A DNA stretch of 64,000 nt from contig NZ_CP034015.1 of assembly GCF_003855395.1 (NCBI RefSeq), forward strand, positions 2,986,001 to 3,050,000. The letters are read 5' to 3'. Position 1 is the first letter of the stretch. Each line of letters begins with the position of its first letter. The translations under genes and the position numbers were made by a program. Below the pieces are notes generated by a model, which did no database searches, had not been told where the DNA came from, and saw only the letters and a list, made by a program, of their open reading frames with translations. Below are positions 41,022 through 51,013 of the stretch, in pieces. This stretch comes from Shewanella livingstonensis (GTDB lineage: Bacteria > Pseudomonadota > Gammaproteobacteria > Enterobacterales > Shewanellaceae).

Positions 41022-41531
41022 TTGTCGCAATTACAGCAGTTTTGTCATAGCCGTCTTTCATGGGGGTTATTGTTATTGTCCGCAATAGGGCTAGAGTTAG
41101 CGGCACTATTTTTTCAATATGGTATGGATCTCGCTCCTTGTGTAATGTGCATTTACATTCGTGTTGCTGTACTGGGTATTATTCTGGCAGGGCTTGTGGG
41201 TATGCTACAACCAAAGATGTGGTTTATACGCTTAGTTGGACTGGCTATCTGGGTAGTATCTGCGGTTTGGGGATTTAAATTAGCCTATGAACTGAATGAA
41301 ATGCAAGTGAATCCATCGCCTTTTGCAACGTGTTCTTTTTACCCTGAATTCCCAAGCTTTATGCCATTAGACACTTGGTTACCTGCAGTATTTTCGCCTA
41401 CAGGTATGTGCAGCGACTCGCCATGGTCGTGGTTATCAGTCAGTATGGCACAGTGGATGATGGTTGGCTTTGTGCTTTATGTTGTGATGTGGTTATTGAT
41501 GTTGATACCGACACTTAAGTCTACAAAATAA
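41022..41531 (+). CDS. dsbB: Disulfide bond formation protein B
   Basis: A 169-residue four-TM quinone-linked oxidase that reoxidises periplasmic DsbA. Both Cys pairs are present: Cys40/Cys43 (PCVMC) and Cys104/Cys130 (ATCSFYPEFP and GMCSDSPW). The start is TTG at 41022 with AGGA 7 bases upstream. It lies downstream of nhaB as in E. coli. Confidence 0.95.
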   Translation: MSQLQQFCHSRLSWGLLLLSAIGLELAALFFQYGMDLAPCVMCIYIRVAVLGIILAGLVGMLQPKMWFIRLVGLAIWVVSAVWGFKLAYELNEMQVNPSPFATCSFYPEFPSFMPLDTWLPAVFSPTGMCSDSPWSWLSVSMAQWMMVGFVLYVVMWLLMLIPTLKSTK

Positions 41532-41561
41532 CCCCGGCACTTGTGGGTAATAATTAAATAT

Positions 41562-41589
41562 AAAAAAGACCTCATTGAGGTCTTTTTTA
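41562..41589. terminator. Bidirectional terminator between dsbB and ycgN
   Basis: AAAAAAGACCTCA directly opposite TGAGGTCTTTTTT, usable from both sides. Confidence 0.93.
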
Positions 41590-41684
41590 TATTTATGAGC
41601 TCGTAAGTCCCACTCAGGTTCATAGATAAAACCGGAGTTAACATCAGATTATTAAAGTAATACTGACATTATATTAATGTGCAG

Positions 41685-42131
41685 TTATTCGGCATCTAAC
41701 ATCGGCCACAATACAATACAGTCTTCTAAGTACTTCACTTTCATTTCGTTAACCGTTTTACCTTGTACCGAAATACCTGCCGCATGCATGGCATCTTTAT
41801 TTCCTGTCAGCAATGGATGCCAACTCGGTAAACCTTTGCCGGCGTGCAGACGACGATACGCACAGCTATTAGGTAGCCAAGTTAACTCAGCAATATTATC
41901 TGGGGTAATTGCTGTGCATTCAGGAACATAAGTAAAACGATCTGGATAACGACGACAACCGCAACTGTTGTCGTCTAATAGATGACATGCTGCATTCGTA
42001 TAATAAAGTTCATCGGTTTCATCATCGATAATTTTATTTAAGCAACATTTACCGCAGCCGTCACAAAGCGACTCCCATTGCTCAGATGTCATTTTGTCTA
42101 AAGGCGTAGTGGTCCAAAACTGAGTGGTCAT
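41685..42131 (-). CDS. ycgN: YcgN/UPF0260 Cys-cluster protein
   Basis: A 148-residue protein with many Cys in the family's pattern: CDGCGKCC near the N-terminus (residues 22-29 region), [18 protein letters not shown] and VPECTAI. Such Cys groups suggest Zn or Fe-S binding; no activity is known. E. coli has ycgN near ycgL and the min genes, and the same cluster is seen here. Confidence 0.92.
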   Translation of the reverse strand: MTTQFWTTTPLDKMTSEQWESLCDGCGKCCLNKIIDDETDELYYTNAACHLLDDNSCGCRRYPDRFTYVPECTAITPDNIAELTWLPNSCAYRRLHAGKGLPSWHPLLTGNKDAMHAAGISVQGKTVNEMKVKYLEDCIVLWPMLDAE

Positions 42132-42193
42132 TTTATGTCTAATGTAGCTTTTTATAGAAATTTGATTGCATTTTACACTGAATACAGTTCAAT

Positions 42194-43162
42194 TTATTGT
42201 TTAATTTTCTCAGAAAGATAGGTTATCGCTAAGGTGTCGTGCAGGGAGTCATTAAACTGATCTAATAAACGAAAATTATTATAAATCAAGTAAAAACGCC
42301 CTTTGGGTCCATCTGGCGCAATCAATGACACCGCAATGTCGTTACGTTGTGGTAAATCATTACCATTAAAACGCCTAATACCGTAGGCTTGCCACTGTGG
42401 AAAAGTATGATGTGACTGTAAGCCAAGCAAGTTAGGATCTAACATCATCGTCGTTTTTACCTGTCGGCCCCATGTTGCATCGTATTGCCATCCTTGTTGA
42501 TGCAACATGTTCGCCATCGATGCAAAAGCATCATTCATACTGTTCCACACATCAATGCTACCGTCATTATCAGCATCTATAGCGTATTGTAACAATTGAC
42601 TCGGCATCATTTGCATCTGTCCCATCGCCCCCGATGAGGAGCTTCGCAACACATCTTCACTAATGCTTTTTTGGTCGATTAACTTAAGCGCGGCAATAAA
42701 CTCATTAACGTAAAACGCTTCTTTGTCGCCTTTATAGGCGAGTGAAGCGAGTACTGATAATCCAGGGAAACGACCAGGGCGTTCGCCAAAACGGGAATTC
42801 ATACCCCATAACGCCATCAAAAAACGTGACTGAACTTGATATTTGCGGCTCAATTGGTCTATTTGTAATTCATGTTGTTGAAATATCGCTCTGGCAGTAC
42901 TCACGGTTATTTCTGGCACAGCTTGAGGAATGAAATCTTCTAATGATATCGATTGGCCTAAATGGGGGTCGAGGTTGGCTTTCTTGAATATTTTAATCTT
43001 AGCAATATAACGTTCAGCGGTACGTTGATTAACACCTGCTGCTATAGCACTTTGTTGCAGTGATAACAGATAGTCGGTAAATTCACGATGGCTGTCTTCA
43101 GCCATCACGAAATGAGAACAAAAAAAGTAAAAAAATACGCTTAAAATGATTTTTTGAATCAT
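42194..43162 (-). CDS. Lytic murein transglycosylase (MltB family) homologue lacking the catalytic Glu
   Basis: A 322-residue exported protein (signal peptide ending FVMA near residue 21). The SLT/MltB-type domain is clear: SGAMGQMQMMPSQLLQYAIDADNDGSIDVWNSMNDAFASMANML. In MltB relatives the catalytic acid is the Glu of a W-G-x-E-S/T-x-x-G motif; here the motif reads LWGMNSRFGERPG, so the residue is Asn122 (codon AAT). Glu to Asn needs at least two base changes, so this is not a single-base sequencing error. The C-terminal peptidoglycan-binding domain of longer MltB forms is absent. It may bind peptidoglycan without cleaving it. Lies between ycgN and ycgL. Confidence 0.85.
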   Translation of the reverse strand: MIQKIILSVFFYFFCSHFVMAEDSHREFTDYLLSLQQSAIAAGVNQRTAERYIAKIKIFKKANLDPHLGQSISLEDFIPQAVPEITVSTARAIFQQHELQIDQLSRKYQVQSRFLMALWGMNSRFGERPGRFPGLSVLASLAYKGDKEAFYVNEFIAALKLIDQKSISEDVLRSSSSGAMGQMQMMPSQLLQYAIDADNDGSIDVWNSMNDAFASMANMLHQQGWQYDATWGRQVKTTMMLDPNLLGLQSHHTFPQWQAYGIRRFNGNDLPQRNDIAVSLIAPDGPKGRFYLIYNNFRLLDQFNDSLHDTLAITYLSEKIKQ

Positions 43163-43193
43163 ATTCGTCTTAATTACTCCTCTAAGAATGAGC

Positions 43194-43475
43194 TTATTTC
43201 TTAAGAGCTAATTCTTGTTTATGTTGTTCGAGTAAATTCACTTGCGGTGGCGGTATTTGTAAATAATAGCCCTGCTCTACTAGTGCAGACTTTACTTTAT
43301 CAATATCAGCGATACCTAGGTGGGCTCGTTTAGATAACGGAACAATCATCACGAGTGTAGGATTACCAAACATTTCCATTAATGGTTCAGGAACATCATC
43401 AAAAACATCACGTTTTTTGACAAAAAGGTAAGTATCCGCTCTTCGACCGCTTTTATATACTGCACTTATCATTTT
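43194..43475 (-). CDS. ycgL: YcgL domain-containing protein
   Basis: A 93-residue protein beginning MISAVYKSGRRADTYLFVKKRDVFDDVPEPL, the hallmark of YcgL. The frame extends 12 codons upstream to a TTG, but the family starts at this Met. Role unknown. It is divergent from minC, as in many gammaproteobacteria. Confidence 0.92.
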   Translation of the reverse strand, partial: KMISAVYKSGRRADTYLFVKKRDVFDDVPEPLMEMFGNPTLVMIVPLSKRAHLGIADIDKVKSALVEQGYYLQIPPPQVNLLEQHKQELALKK

Positions 43476-43591
43476 AGTGTAAATTTCCAAAGATTCAAAC
43501 TTGATAGTCAACTAAGCACACTATAACATGGTGACACAAGAAAATAATTGTAAATCAGTTTACCGCTGAAGTATTGGAGAATCACGCCGGG

Positions 43592-44257
43592 ATGGCTAAA
43601 CAAAATCTCGAATTAAAGGCCACGTCTTTTACATTATCAGTGCTGCATATTAATCATCACGATCTCGATATCATTGCGGCTGAATTAGACAACAAGTTGG
43701 CTCAAGCGCCTCAGTTTTTTTTGGGCGCTCCGTTGGTATTAAATTTATCAGCCCTTCAGCATGCCAAGATTGACTTTAATGCACTAAAGCAATTATTAAT
43801 TGACCGAAATCTTATTATTGTTGGCATTACCGATGCAAGTCCAGATCAAGTTGAACAAGCAAAACTCATGGGTATTGCAGTGGTAAAGTCAGGCAAGCAA
43901 GCGCGTAAAGCGGAGCTGCCTGAGCGAGCAACGAAAGTTGTTAAGCAAAATGTGCGTTCTGGACAACAAATATACGCACAAAATGCTGATTTAATCATTT
44001 TTGGTGCGGTTGGTAATGGCGCCGAAGTCATTGCTGATGGTAGCATTCATATATATGGTGCTCTTCGTGGTAAAGCCATGGCGGGTGCTGCGGGAGATAT
44101 TCAAAGTGTGATTATCGCTAACTCGCTAGAAGCAGAATTAGTATCGATTGCTGGACAGTATTGGTTGACTGAACACTTGCAACAATACGACTTAAGCCAA
44201 AGAGGTTGTATTCGCCTTGAGGGCGCATCCCTTACTGTTGAATCATTGCCCCAATAA
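43592..44257 (+). CDS. minC: Septum site-determining protein MinC
   Basis: A 221-residue inhibitor of FtsZ assembly, recruited to poles by MinD. The N-terminal FtsZ-binding domain (residues 1-100) is joined by a Lys-rich linker to the C-terminal beta-helix with [38 protein letters not shown] use the ATG at 43592 ([17 protein letters not shown]), preferring it to a TTG six codons earlier; GGAG lies 12 bases upstream, a rather long gap. Confidence 0.94.
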   Translation: MAKQNLELKATSFTLSVLHINHHDLDIIAAELDNKLAQAPQFFLGAPLVLNLSALQHAKIDFNALKQLLIDRNLIIVGITDASPDQVEQAKLMGIAVVKSGKQARKAELPERATKVVKQNVRSGQQIYAQNADLIIFGAVGNGAEVIADGSIHIYGALRGKAMAGAAGDIQSVIIANSLEAELVSIAGQYWLTEHLQQYDLSQRGCIRLEGASLTVESLPQ

Positions 44258-44284
44258 CCGGCAAATACAAGGATATAAATATAA

Positions 44285-45094
44285 ATGGCACAAATTATTG
44301 TTGTCACATCAGGTAAAGGCGGTGTGGGTAAAACAACATCCAGTGCAGCAATTGCCACCGGATTGGCCTTAAAAGGAAAGAAAACTGTCGTTATCGACTT
44401 TGATATTGGTTTACGTAACCTGGATTTAATTATGGGGTGTGAACGCAGGGTCGTATATGATTTCGTGAACGTGATTAATGGTGAAGCCAATTTAAATCAA
44501 GCGTTAATTAAAGATAAACGCTGCGACAAATTGTTTATATTACCCGCTTCTCAAACACGCGATAAAGATGCGCTCACTAAAGAAGGCGTGGGTAGAGTGC
44601 TTGAAAATTTAGGCAAAGATTTCGACTATATTGTGTGTGATTCGCCAGCGGGTATTGAACAAGGTGCAATGATGGCCCTTTACTTTGCTGACATTGCGAT
44701 TGTGACTACCAATCCAGAAGTTAGCTCAGTGCGTGACTCAGACCGTATTTTAGGTATGCTCCAGAGTCGCTCACGTCGAGCTGAATTGTCTCTTGAACCG
44801 ATTAAAGAATATTTATTGTTAACTCGCTATTCACCTGCCAGAGTCAAAACAGGTGAAATGCTCAGTGTTGAAGATGTACAGGATATTCTGGCTATTGAAT
44901 TACTAGGCGTTATCCCTGAATCTCAATCGGTTCTGAAAGCGTCAAACTCAGGTGTACCGGTTATTATTGATCAAGAAAGTGATGCCGGTTTAGCGTATGG
45001 CGATACCGTTGCACGTTTATTAGGCGACAATGTACCGATTCGGTTTATTACAGAAGAAAAAAAGGGATTCCTTAAAAGGATATTTGGGAGCTAA
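44285..45094 (+). CDS. minD: Septum site-determining ATPase MinD
   Basis: A 269-residue ParA/MinD-type ATPase that binds the membrane in its ATP form and carries MinC. The deviant Walker A KGGVGKTT is at residues 11-18, with [16 protein letters not shown] and [10 protein letters not shown]; the C-terminal amphipathic membrane helix is KGFLKRIFG. minE starts 3 bases after its stop. Confidence 0.98.
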   Translation: MAQIIVVTSGKGGVGKTTSSAAIATGLALKGKKTVVIDFDIGLRNLDLIMGCERRVVYDFVNVINGEANLNQALIKDKRCDKLFILPASQTRDKDALTKEGVGRVLENLGKDFDYIVCDSPAGIEQGAMMALYFADIAIVTTNPEVSSVRDSDRILGMLQSRSRRAELSLEPIKEYLLLTRYSPARVKTGEMLSVEDVQDILAIELLGVIPESQSVLKASNSGVPVIIDQESDAGLAYGDTVARLLGDNVPIRFITEEKKGFLKRIFGS

Positions 45095-45096
45095 TT

Positions 45097-45357
45097 ATGT
45101 CGATACTTGATTATTTTAGAAGCAGTAAAAAGCCCAATACCGCATCATTGGCAAAAGAACGATTACAAATTATTGTGGCTCATCAGCGCGGAGAACGCGG
45201 TGCACCAGATTATTTCCCAAAGATGAAACAAGAAATCATCGAAGTAATCCGTAAATATGTGCAAATATCAGATGACCAAGTCTCTGTACAGTTAGACCAG
45301 AACGATGACAATTTATCAGTATTAGAACTGAACGTTACTTTACCTGATAGTAAGTAA
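45097..45357 (+). CDS. minE: Cell division topological specificity factor MinE
   Basis: An 86-residue protein that stimulates MinD ATPase and drives pole-to-pole oscillation. The N-terminal membrane-targeting [11 protein letters not shown], the MinD-contact helix [17 protein letters not shown] and the topological specificity domain are all recognisable. Last gene of minCDE. Confidence 0.97.
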   Translation: MSILDYFRSSKKPNTASLAKERLQIIVAHQRGERGAPDYFPKMKQEIIEVIRKYVQISDDQVSVQLDQNDDNLSVLELNVTLPDSK

Positions 45358-45419
45358 ACTCAACTTGGGACAATTTTTTGTCTCTTGAATTGGGATTAAG
45401 TCACTCGATATCTCATCAC

Positions 45420-45457
45420 AAAAAGGATACTGGCATTGCTGCAGGTATCCTTTTTTG
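45420..45457. terminator. Terminator between minE and rnd
   Basis: AAAAGGATAC pairs with GTATCCTTTTTT across a 16-base loop that can itself pair partly (TG/CA). It can serve both convergent units. Confidence 0.82.
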
Positions 45458-45486
45458 TTTAATGATTGTATTGAAGCTATGCTAAA

Positions 45487-46599
45487 TTAATTAAACTGAA
45501 CTTGTTCGAGTAACTCACCCACTAGTTGTCCACGCCAACCCACTAACAGTATTGGTTTAGCTGTTTGCTTGTTGTTGTACAACCATAGTAGAAACTCATG
45601 AATATGACGTTTGGAACCGACAAATTCTAATGCAACGTTTTCACGCTCACATAATTCTGTTAATACGATTTTAACTTCTTTAAAAGCAGATTTATAACCA
45701 GACTTAAGCGCAACAACATCAACTTCTTCAGGTAAATCAGTTAAATCAGCTGTCGCCATCACTGCTAATAAATCTTTACCGTGTATGCGTTTCTCTTGAT
45801 CAGTTAAATCATTTAAACTGTTCAATTCTGCTAATGTGGTCGGTTGTTTTTTTGCTAATGCAATTAATGCATGATCTTTAACAACAAAACCTAACGCAAG
45901 ATTACGACTGACTGCTTTGGCTAAACGCCATTTTGCCAATACTTTTAAATAGGCTAATTGCTGACTCGATAGTTGAAAGGCATTTTTAACTTTAAGGTAG
46001 ACGCTGTCGCCTTCTGGCAATGACAATCGCCCTTCGGTCATGCGCTGTCCCTCTTCAAACAACCATTCAAGACGATTGTCTGCAGCAAGCTTCTGGTGCA
46101 ACTGTGGATATAATTGATATAAATAAAACACATCATTAGCCGCATACTGTAATTGCGCATCAGAAAGTGGACGATTCATCCAATCGGTGCGGGATTCACC
46201 TTTATCGATCTCAACTTGCAAGCATGCATCAACAAGCTTGGCGTATCCTAAACCATGACCTAAACCAGCAAAACTGGCGGCTATTTGACTGTCAAATAGT
46301 GGGCTAGGTTGGCATTCACCATAATGAGCAAAAACTTCAAGATCTTCACTGCATGAATGCACTAACTTAACAATGTTGGGGTCAGTTAATAATTGCCAAA
46401 ATGGGCTTAAATCGGTAATAGCAACCGGATCAATTAATGCTAAGGTTCTGCCGTCGTAGGCTTGAATAAGACCTAATTTAGCATAATAGGTTCGAGTGCG
46501 GACGAACTCAGTATCAAGCACCAATAAGGTACTTTGTTGGTATTGTTCAACTAATGACAACAGACTGGCATCATCACTGATATATTCAAACGTTAACAA
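45487..46599 (-). CDS. rnd: Ribonuclease D
   Basis: A 370-residue 3'-5' exonuclease for tRNA and small RNA maturation. Exonuclease motifs are LVLDTEFVRTRTYY (Exo I), the Exo II region SCSEDLEVF and Exo III AANDVFYLYQLYPQL; HRDC domains follow. The start is TTG at 46599 with GGAG 6 bases upstream; the frame extends further to 46653, but that adds a stretch unlike the family. fadD precedes it, as in E. coli. Confidence 0.94.
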   Translation of the reverse strand: MLTFEYISDDASLLSLVEQYQQSTLLVLDTEFVRTRTYYAKLGLIQAYDGRTLALIDPVAITDLSPFWQLLTDPNIVKLVHSCSEDLEVFAHYGECQPSPLFDSQIAASFAGLGHGLGYAKLVDACLQVEIDKGESRTDWMNRPLSDAQLQYAANDVFYLYQLYPQLHQKLAADNRLEWLFEEGQRMTEGRLSLPEGDSVYLKVKNAFQLSSQQLAYLKVLAKWRLAKAVSRNLALGFVVKDHALIALAKKQPTTLAELNSLNDLTDQEKRIHGKDLLAVMATADLTDLPEEVDVVALKSGYKSAFKEVKIVLTELCERENVALEFVGSKRHIHEFLLWLYNNKQTAKPILLVGWRGQLVGELLEQVQFN

Positions 46600-46657
46600 A
46601 ATAGGCTCCGCTAAAAAAAGGTGTGAGCAAGACGATAAGCTGATAACAACCAAGCAT

Positions 46658-46683
46658 AAAAAAGCCGGCTCAGTTGCCGGCTA
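46658..46683 (-). terminator. Terminator after fadD
   Basis: AGCCGGC, loop AACTGA, GCCGGCT then TTTTTT on the minus strand, a few bases after the fadD stop. Confidence 0.9.
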
Positions 46684-46688
46684 TGATT

Positions 46689-48362
46689 TTACGCTTTGTT
46701 AACTTCATCTCGAAGTTGTCGGCGTAAAATTTTACCCACATTGGTTTTCGGTAATTCGTCTCTAAATTCTACCAGTTTAGGAACTTTATATCCCGTTAAA
46801 TGATGACGACAGTGCTTAATCAGCTCTTCTTCGGTTAATGACTTGTCTTTTGCGACCACAAAAATCTTCACTAACTCACCGCTGGCATCATTTGGAACCC
46901 CAACAGCAGCAACTTCAATCACTTTAGGATGCAGAGCTACCACCTCCTCCACTTCATTTGGGAATACGTTAAAACCAGACACTAAAATCATGTCTTTTTT
47001 ACGATCCACAATGAAAAAGAAGCCTTTCTCATCCATATAACCAATATCACCAGTGGCTAACCAACCATTTTTATCAATAACATTGGCAGTTTCTTCTGGA
47101 CGTTGCCAATACCCTTGCATGACTTGTGGGCCTTTAGCATATAACTCGCCAGTTTCGCCTTGGGCTAAGACTTTTGAATCGTCATCGCGAATTTGAATAT
47201 TGGTAGACGGTGCAGGAAAACCAATAGAGCCATTATAACCACTGAGGTTATACGGACAGCATGTAACTAATGGTGAGGCTTCGGTTAAACCATAACCTTC
47301 AAGTAAACGTGTCTTGGTAAGGTTTTGCCATTTGTCCGCGACTGCGCGTTGCACCGCCATACCACCGCCAATTGACAGTTTTAAACCTGAAAAATCAAGT
47401 TGAGTAAATTCTTCATTATTAACCAAGGCATTAAACAAGGTGTTAACACCAGTTAATACGGTAAACGGGTACTTTTTCAATTCAGCCACAAAGGCTGGAA
47501 TATCGCGAGGGTTAGTAATCAGCAAATTTTTGCTACCTTTATGCAAAAAGAGCAAACAGTTAACCGTAAGGGCAAAAATATGATAAAGCGGCAAAGCTGT
47601 CACCACAAACTCAGCGCCATCATCAAGCGCTGGAGAATAGGCGCCACTGGCTTGCAGGACGTTACTAACAACATTTTTATGGCTTAGCATTGCACCTTTA
47701 GACACACCCGTTGTTCCGCCAGTGTATTGTAAAAAGGCTAAATCATCACCGCGGATATCTGCTTTGATATATTGTAAACGACGCCCTTTAGTGAGCGCAT
47801 CGCGAAAAGATAATGCATGTGGTAGATGATATTTTGGTACCAGTCTTTTGACATACTTTACTACAAAGTTAACTAAAGTCCGTTTGGGTGCACTTAACTG
47901 ATCACCAAGGCTGGTAATAATCACCGACTCGACTGGTGTCTGGTCGACCACTTCTTCCAGAGTGTTAGCAAAGTTTGACACCACAATAATGGCTTTAGCA
48001 CCAGAGTCGACTAATTGGTGCTTTAATTCACGTGGCGTATAAAGTGGATTAACGTTAACAACCACCATACCTGCGCGTAGAATACCAAACAAAGCAATTG
48101 GATATTGCAGTAGATTTGGCATCATAATGGCAACACGGTCACCTTTATTTAAATGCAGTTCGTTTTGTAAGTAAGCGGCAAATGCTCGGCTTCGTTCTTC
48201 AAGTTTACGATAAGTAATCGTCGCACCCATGTTAATAAATGCAGGCTGATCAGCATATTTAGCTACTGAATCTTCAAACATATGTACTAAAGAACTGAAT
48301 TGAGATGGGTCGATTTCGGCCGGAACATGTTCAGGTAAATTATTAATCCAAGGCTGGTCCAC
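46689..48362 (-). CDS. fadD: Long-chain-fatty-acid-CoA ligase
   Basis: A 557-residue AMP-forming enzyme that activates fatty acids to acyl-CoA at the inner membrane, the entry to beta-oxidation. Motifs: [13 protein letters not shown] (P-loop), [30 protein letters not shown] (FACS signature area) and [11 protein letters not shown] (catalytic Lys). The start is GTG at 48362 with AGGAGA 6-7 bases upstream. FadR from this window would be expected to control it, but I see no clear FadR site in its upstream region. Confidence 0.96.
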   Translation of the reverse strand: MDQPWINNLPEHVPAEIDPSQFSSLVHMFEDSVAKYADQPAFINMGATITYRKLEERSRAFAAYLQNELHLNKGDRVAIMMPNLLQYPIALFGILRAGMVVVNVNPLYTPRELKHQLVDSGAKAIIVVSNFANTLEEVVDQTPVESVIITSLGDQLSAPKRTLVNFVVKYVKRLVPKYHLPHALSFRDALTKGRRLQYIKADIRGDDLAFLQYTGGTTGVSKGAMLSHKNVVSNVLQASGAYSPALDDGAEFVVTALPLYHIFALTVNCLLFLHKGSKNLLITNPRDIPAFVAELKKYPFTVLTGVNTLFNALVNNEEFTQLDFSGLKLSIGGGMAVQRAVADKWQNLTKTRLLEGYGLTEASPLVTCCPYNLSGYNGSIGFPAPSTNIQIRDDDSKVLAQGETGELYAKGPQVMQGYWQRPEETANVIDKNGWLATGDIGYMDEKGFFFIVDRKKDMILVSGFNVFPNEVEEVVALHPKVIEVAAVGVPNDASGELVKIFVVAKDKSLTEEELIKHCRHHLTGYKVPKLVEFRDELPKTNVGKILRRQLRDEVNKA

Positions 48363-48560
48363 AAGTGTCTCCTAATAATGCCCACTGTGCTAAGACGTGC
48401 ATTCCCCGTCAGTGGTAAAATATTTTATTGTCTGCGTATCATTAATATTGTTATCGCAGGCTTTATTATGATGCTTGTAGTGAACTAAATCATACAAGTG
48501 TTTTAATTTTTGACCATAATCACATAAATAAACTAAAAATAACAGCGATTTCAGCCAGTG

Positions 48561-49454
48561 CTAACGGCTATTTAGAATAAATGCTCCAATTGATTCTGCT
48601 ACCTGATGGGCATTGCCCATATGAAGATGATGGTCTCCGGGTAAATCAATGATGTTAATATTGGAAAACCATTTATAGGCTTGCTCTGTTGATGCGGTTA
48701 ATTGTTTGTAGCCATCATGGCCGACAATAAGCAAACAAGGGGTATCGCTGTTGGTCATAAGTGCGTCAACTTGTTCAAACGTAAATCGATTAAGCGAATC
48801 TAATTTTAATCTCGGGTCACTTCGCCAATGGTATTGTCCATCCGTAACCGCCATATTACGTTTAGTTATAAGTTCACACCACGGTAATGCCAATCCAGTT
48901 AATTGATGACGGGCCTGAATAGCAATATTCATAGAAGAGTAAGTTGGCGTGGGTCTGGCTAATTGTCGATTAAAGCGTTGCTGTTGCAATAAGCCTTTGC
49001 GTAAGCGATCTTTTGCTTGGTCGGCAGACTCTGATAAAGGTGATAGGGCTTCGATTAATATCAGTTTGTGAATATTTTCGGCAAGACAGGCATTATAAGC
49101 CGACGCTATAATACCGCCAAGCGAATGTCCAAGTAGTATAATTGGACCTGTATCTTGTGAAATAGCATGAATTACGGCTTGCAGATCATAAATATAATCA
49201 ACCCAATGTAATGGATAACGACCCGGGCGATGATCTGACAATCCGTGCCCAGGCCAATCAATACACAGTAATTGAAATTTATTGAATATGTTTTGCTGAT
49301 CGAGCGCCTGCGCTAGAGGGATAAAACTGTCTGCGTTATCAAGCCAACCATGCAAAGCCAATATCATTGGCTTATCGGCTTGGCCATAACGTTTAGCAGC
49401 AAGCGTAATATGAGCCAACGGCAATTGAATTTCTTCTACGTTAACGATCAACAT
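48561..49454 (-). CDS. Alpha/beta hydrolase
   Basis: A 297-residue hydrolase-fold protein: ALHGWLDNADSF (oxyanion), DWPGHGLSDHRPG, nucleophile elbow GHSLGG, acid in VGHDGYK and His in LPGDHHLHMGN. The pattern resembles serine hydrolases of the SERHL/MESH-like type, but the substrate is unknown. It starts 21 bp after the methyltransferase gene and ends the operon that fills the tsaB-fadD interval. Confidence 0.85.
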   Translation of the reverse strand: MLIVNVEEIQLPLAHITLAAKRYGQADKPMILALHGWLDNADSFIPLAQALDQQNIFNKFQLLCIDWPGHGLSDHRPGRYPLHWVDYIYDLQAVIHAISQDTGPIILLGHSLGGIIASAYNACLAENIHKLILIEALSPLSESADQAKDRLRKGLLQQQRFNRQLARPTPTYSSMNIAIQARHQLTGLALPWCELITKRNMAVTDGQYHWRSDPRLKLDSLNRFTFEQVDALMTNSDTPCLLIVGHDGYKQLTASTEQAYKWFSNINIIDLPGDHHLHMGNAHQVAESIGAFILNSR

Positions 49455-49475
49455 TGTTGGCTCACTTTACAAAAA

Positions 49476-50339
49476 TTATTTAGCGGTTGTTTTGGTAAAC
49501 TTAAGTGTCATACGATCACTTTCACCAATATCAAGATACTTCTGTTTGTCTTGATCGCCCATCGCTAAACGTGGTGGTAAGGTCCACACACCTTTCTGGT
49601 AATCTTTAGTGTCTTTAGGATTAGCATTTACTTCAGAGCTAGCCGTTAACTCAAAACCGTATTTATTGGCAAGTTCAACCATCTGATTTTGTTCCATATA
49701 ACCACTTTCAGCAGCCATATCAACATTAGCTCGATGTTCAACTACGCCTAGTGAGCCACCCACCTTTAATACGTCATGGGCCGCTTTGAACACACCTTCT
49801 AACTCACCTTTCATGGCCCAATTATGCAAATTACGGAACGTTAATACATGATCAGCAGAGTTATCTTTACCTAATGAAAATTTAGCCGGTGGATCAAGAG
49901 TAACAAACTGAACATTACCAACACTGGCTTTGTTGTCGCTCACCCATTTTTCAAATTTAACACCTGCAGATTTATAATAAGCACTTTGATTAGTGTCTGT
50001 TGCAGGATTAGTTTCAAAATTAGCAGCAACATACTGACCTTTTTCAGCTAAATAAGGCGCAAGAATTTCAGCATACCATCCGCCACCAGGCCATAATTCA
50101 ATAACGGTCTGTTCTGGCTTTACGTCAAAAAAGGCTAATGTTTCGGCTGGATGGCGATATTGGTCACGCAGTTTATTTTCTGTAGAGCGAAATTCACTGG
50201 CAACAGCCTTCGCTAGCGCAGTATTAACCTGCGGCGCAATAACGTGTTTATCGTGCATACTATCTGCAGCGTATATTGCAGTTGACATACCTAAACTTGA
50301 TAAGCCGATTAAAGCCCCTAACATCATGTTACGTTTCAT
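49476..50339 (-). CDS. Exported class I methyltransferase-like protein (COG4798 type)
   Basis: A 287-residue protein with a signal peptide (GALIGLSSLGMSTAIYAA, cleavage near residue 25) and a Rossmann-type methyltransferase core. The glycine-rich motif I is VIELWPGGGWYAEILAPYL, with LTFRNLHNW and LGVVEHR further on. Such proteins are recorded as predicted methyltransferases, yet SAM is not known to be available in the periplasm, so the true activity is open. The start codon overlaps the M50 gene stop (ATGA), so they are coupled. Confidence 0.78.
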   Translation of the reverse strand: MKRNMMLGALIGLSSLGMSTAIYAADSMHDKHVIAPQVNTALAKAVASEFRSTENKLRDQYRHPAETLAFFDVKPEQTVIELWPGGGWYAEILAPYLAEKGQYVAANFETNPATDTNQSAYYKSAGVKFEKWVSDNKASVGNVQFVTLDPPAKFSLGKDNSADHVLTFRNLHNWAMKGELEGVFKAAHDVLKVGGSLGVVEHRANVDMAAESGYMEQNQMVELANKYGFELTASSEVNANPKDTKDYQKGVWTLPPRLAMGDQDKQKYLDIGESDRMTLKFTKTTAK

Positions 50340-51013
50340 TTTAACACTCCCTTTTTTCGATCAACTTTTAGCCAACAGAGCCACAACATAAACCCACTAA
50401 ATGCGAGCCATGTCATTATCCACAACCATGCGGGTAGCCAAGTCATTTTGGCTAACATAACCGCATCACCTTGGCCGCTTAGCCCCAATAACACCATCGG
50501 ACTAGCCATGGCATTTAAAATAATCATTAGACCTAATATACGCAGTAAGGTATTTAGCAGGCTACTATTTTTTAATTTAAGTGGTAACAAAAAAAGTATT
50601 ATCAATACGCTAAAAATAATAATCGTTAGCACGTCACGAGCCCAGAAAAGTAACGAAGCCGCCACAGTAAGCGCTAATAACGTCAGCGTAAATCTAATGG
50701 TTTGTTTTTGAGTTGCCATTAGAAATATCGCATACCCCCACAGTGCGGCGCCAAAATAGCCTGCATAAGCAATTAATATACTGCTACCACCTTGACTAAA
50801 ACAAAAGCCCGCGCCGTTTGGAAATAATTGAATATGACTCACTGAGCCACCGGTAAATAAAGTCGCGATGCCATGAGATAATTCGTGAAAATAACTTTCA
50901 AACCATTTAAAAGGAATAGAGACATAGGGGAATCGCGTCAGTAGAAAAGCCAGCAATAGTTCAATCATAAAACGGCTACGACTGGGTGTGGCAGACAACG
51001 GCACATTAGGCAT
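50336..51013 (-). CDS. M50-type membrane metallopeptidase homologue
   Basis: A 225-residue membrane protein with HELSH at residues 43-47 beside a hydrophobic segment, the intramembrane zinc site type of M50/site-2 protease relatives. FTGGSVSHIQLFPNGAGFC follows and then about five TM segments. I begin at the ATG at 51013, which overlaps the stop of the preceding small gene; longer frames would lie over that gene. A second-Asp motif (NPDG-like) could not be placed, so activity is uncertain. Confidence 0.75.
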   Translation of the reverse strand: MPNVPLSATPSRSRFMIELLLAFLLTRFPYVSIPFKWFESYFHELSHGIATLFTGGSVSHIQLFPNGAGFCFSQGGSSILIAYAGYFGAALWGYAIFLMATQKQTIRFTLTLLALTVAASLLFWARDVLTIIIFSVLIILFLLPLKLKNSSLLNTLLRILGLMIILNAMASPMVLLGLSGQGDAVMLAKMTWLPAWLWIMTWLAFSGFMLWLCWLKVDRKKGVLK

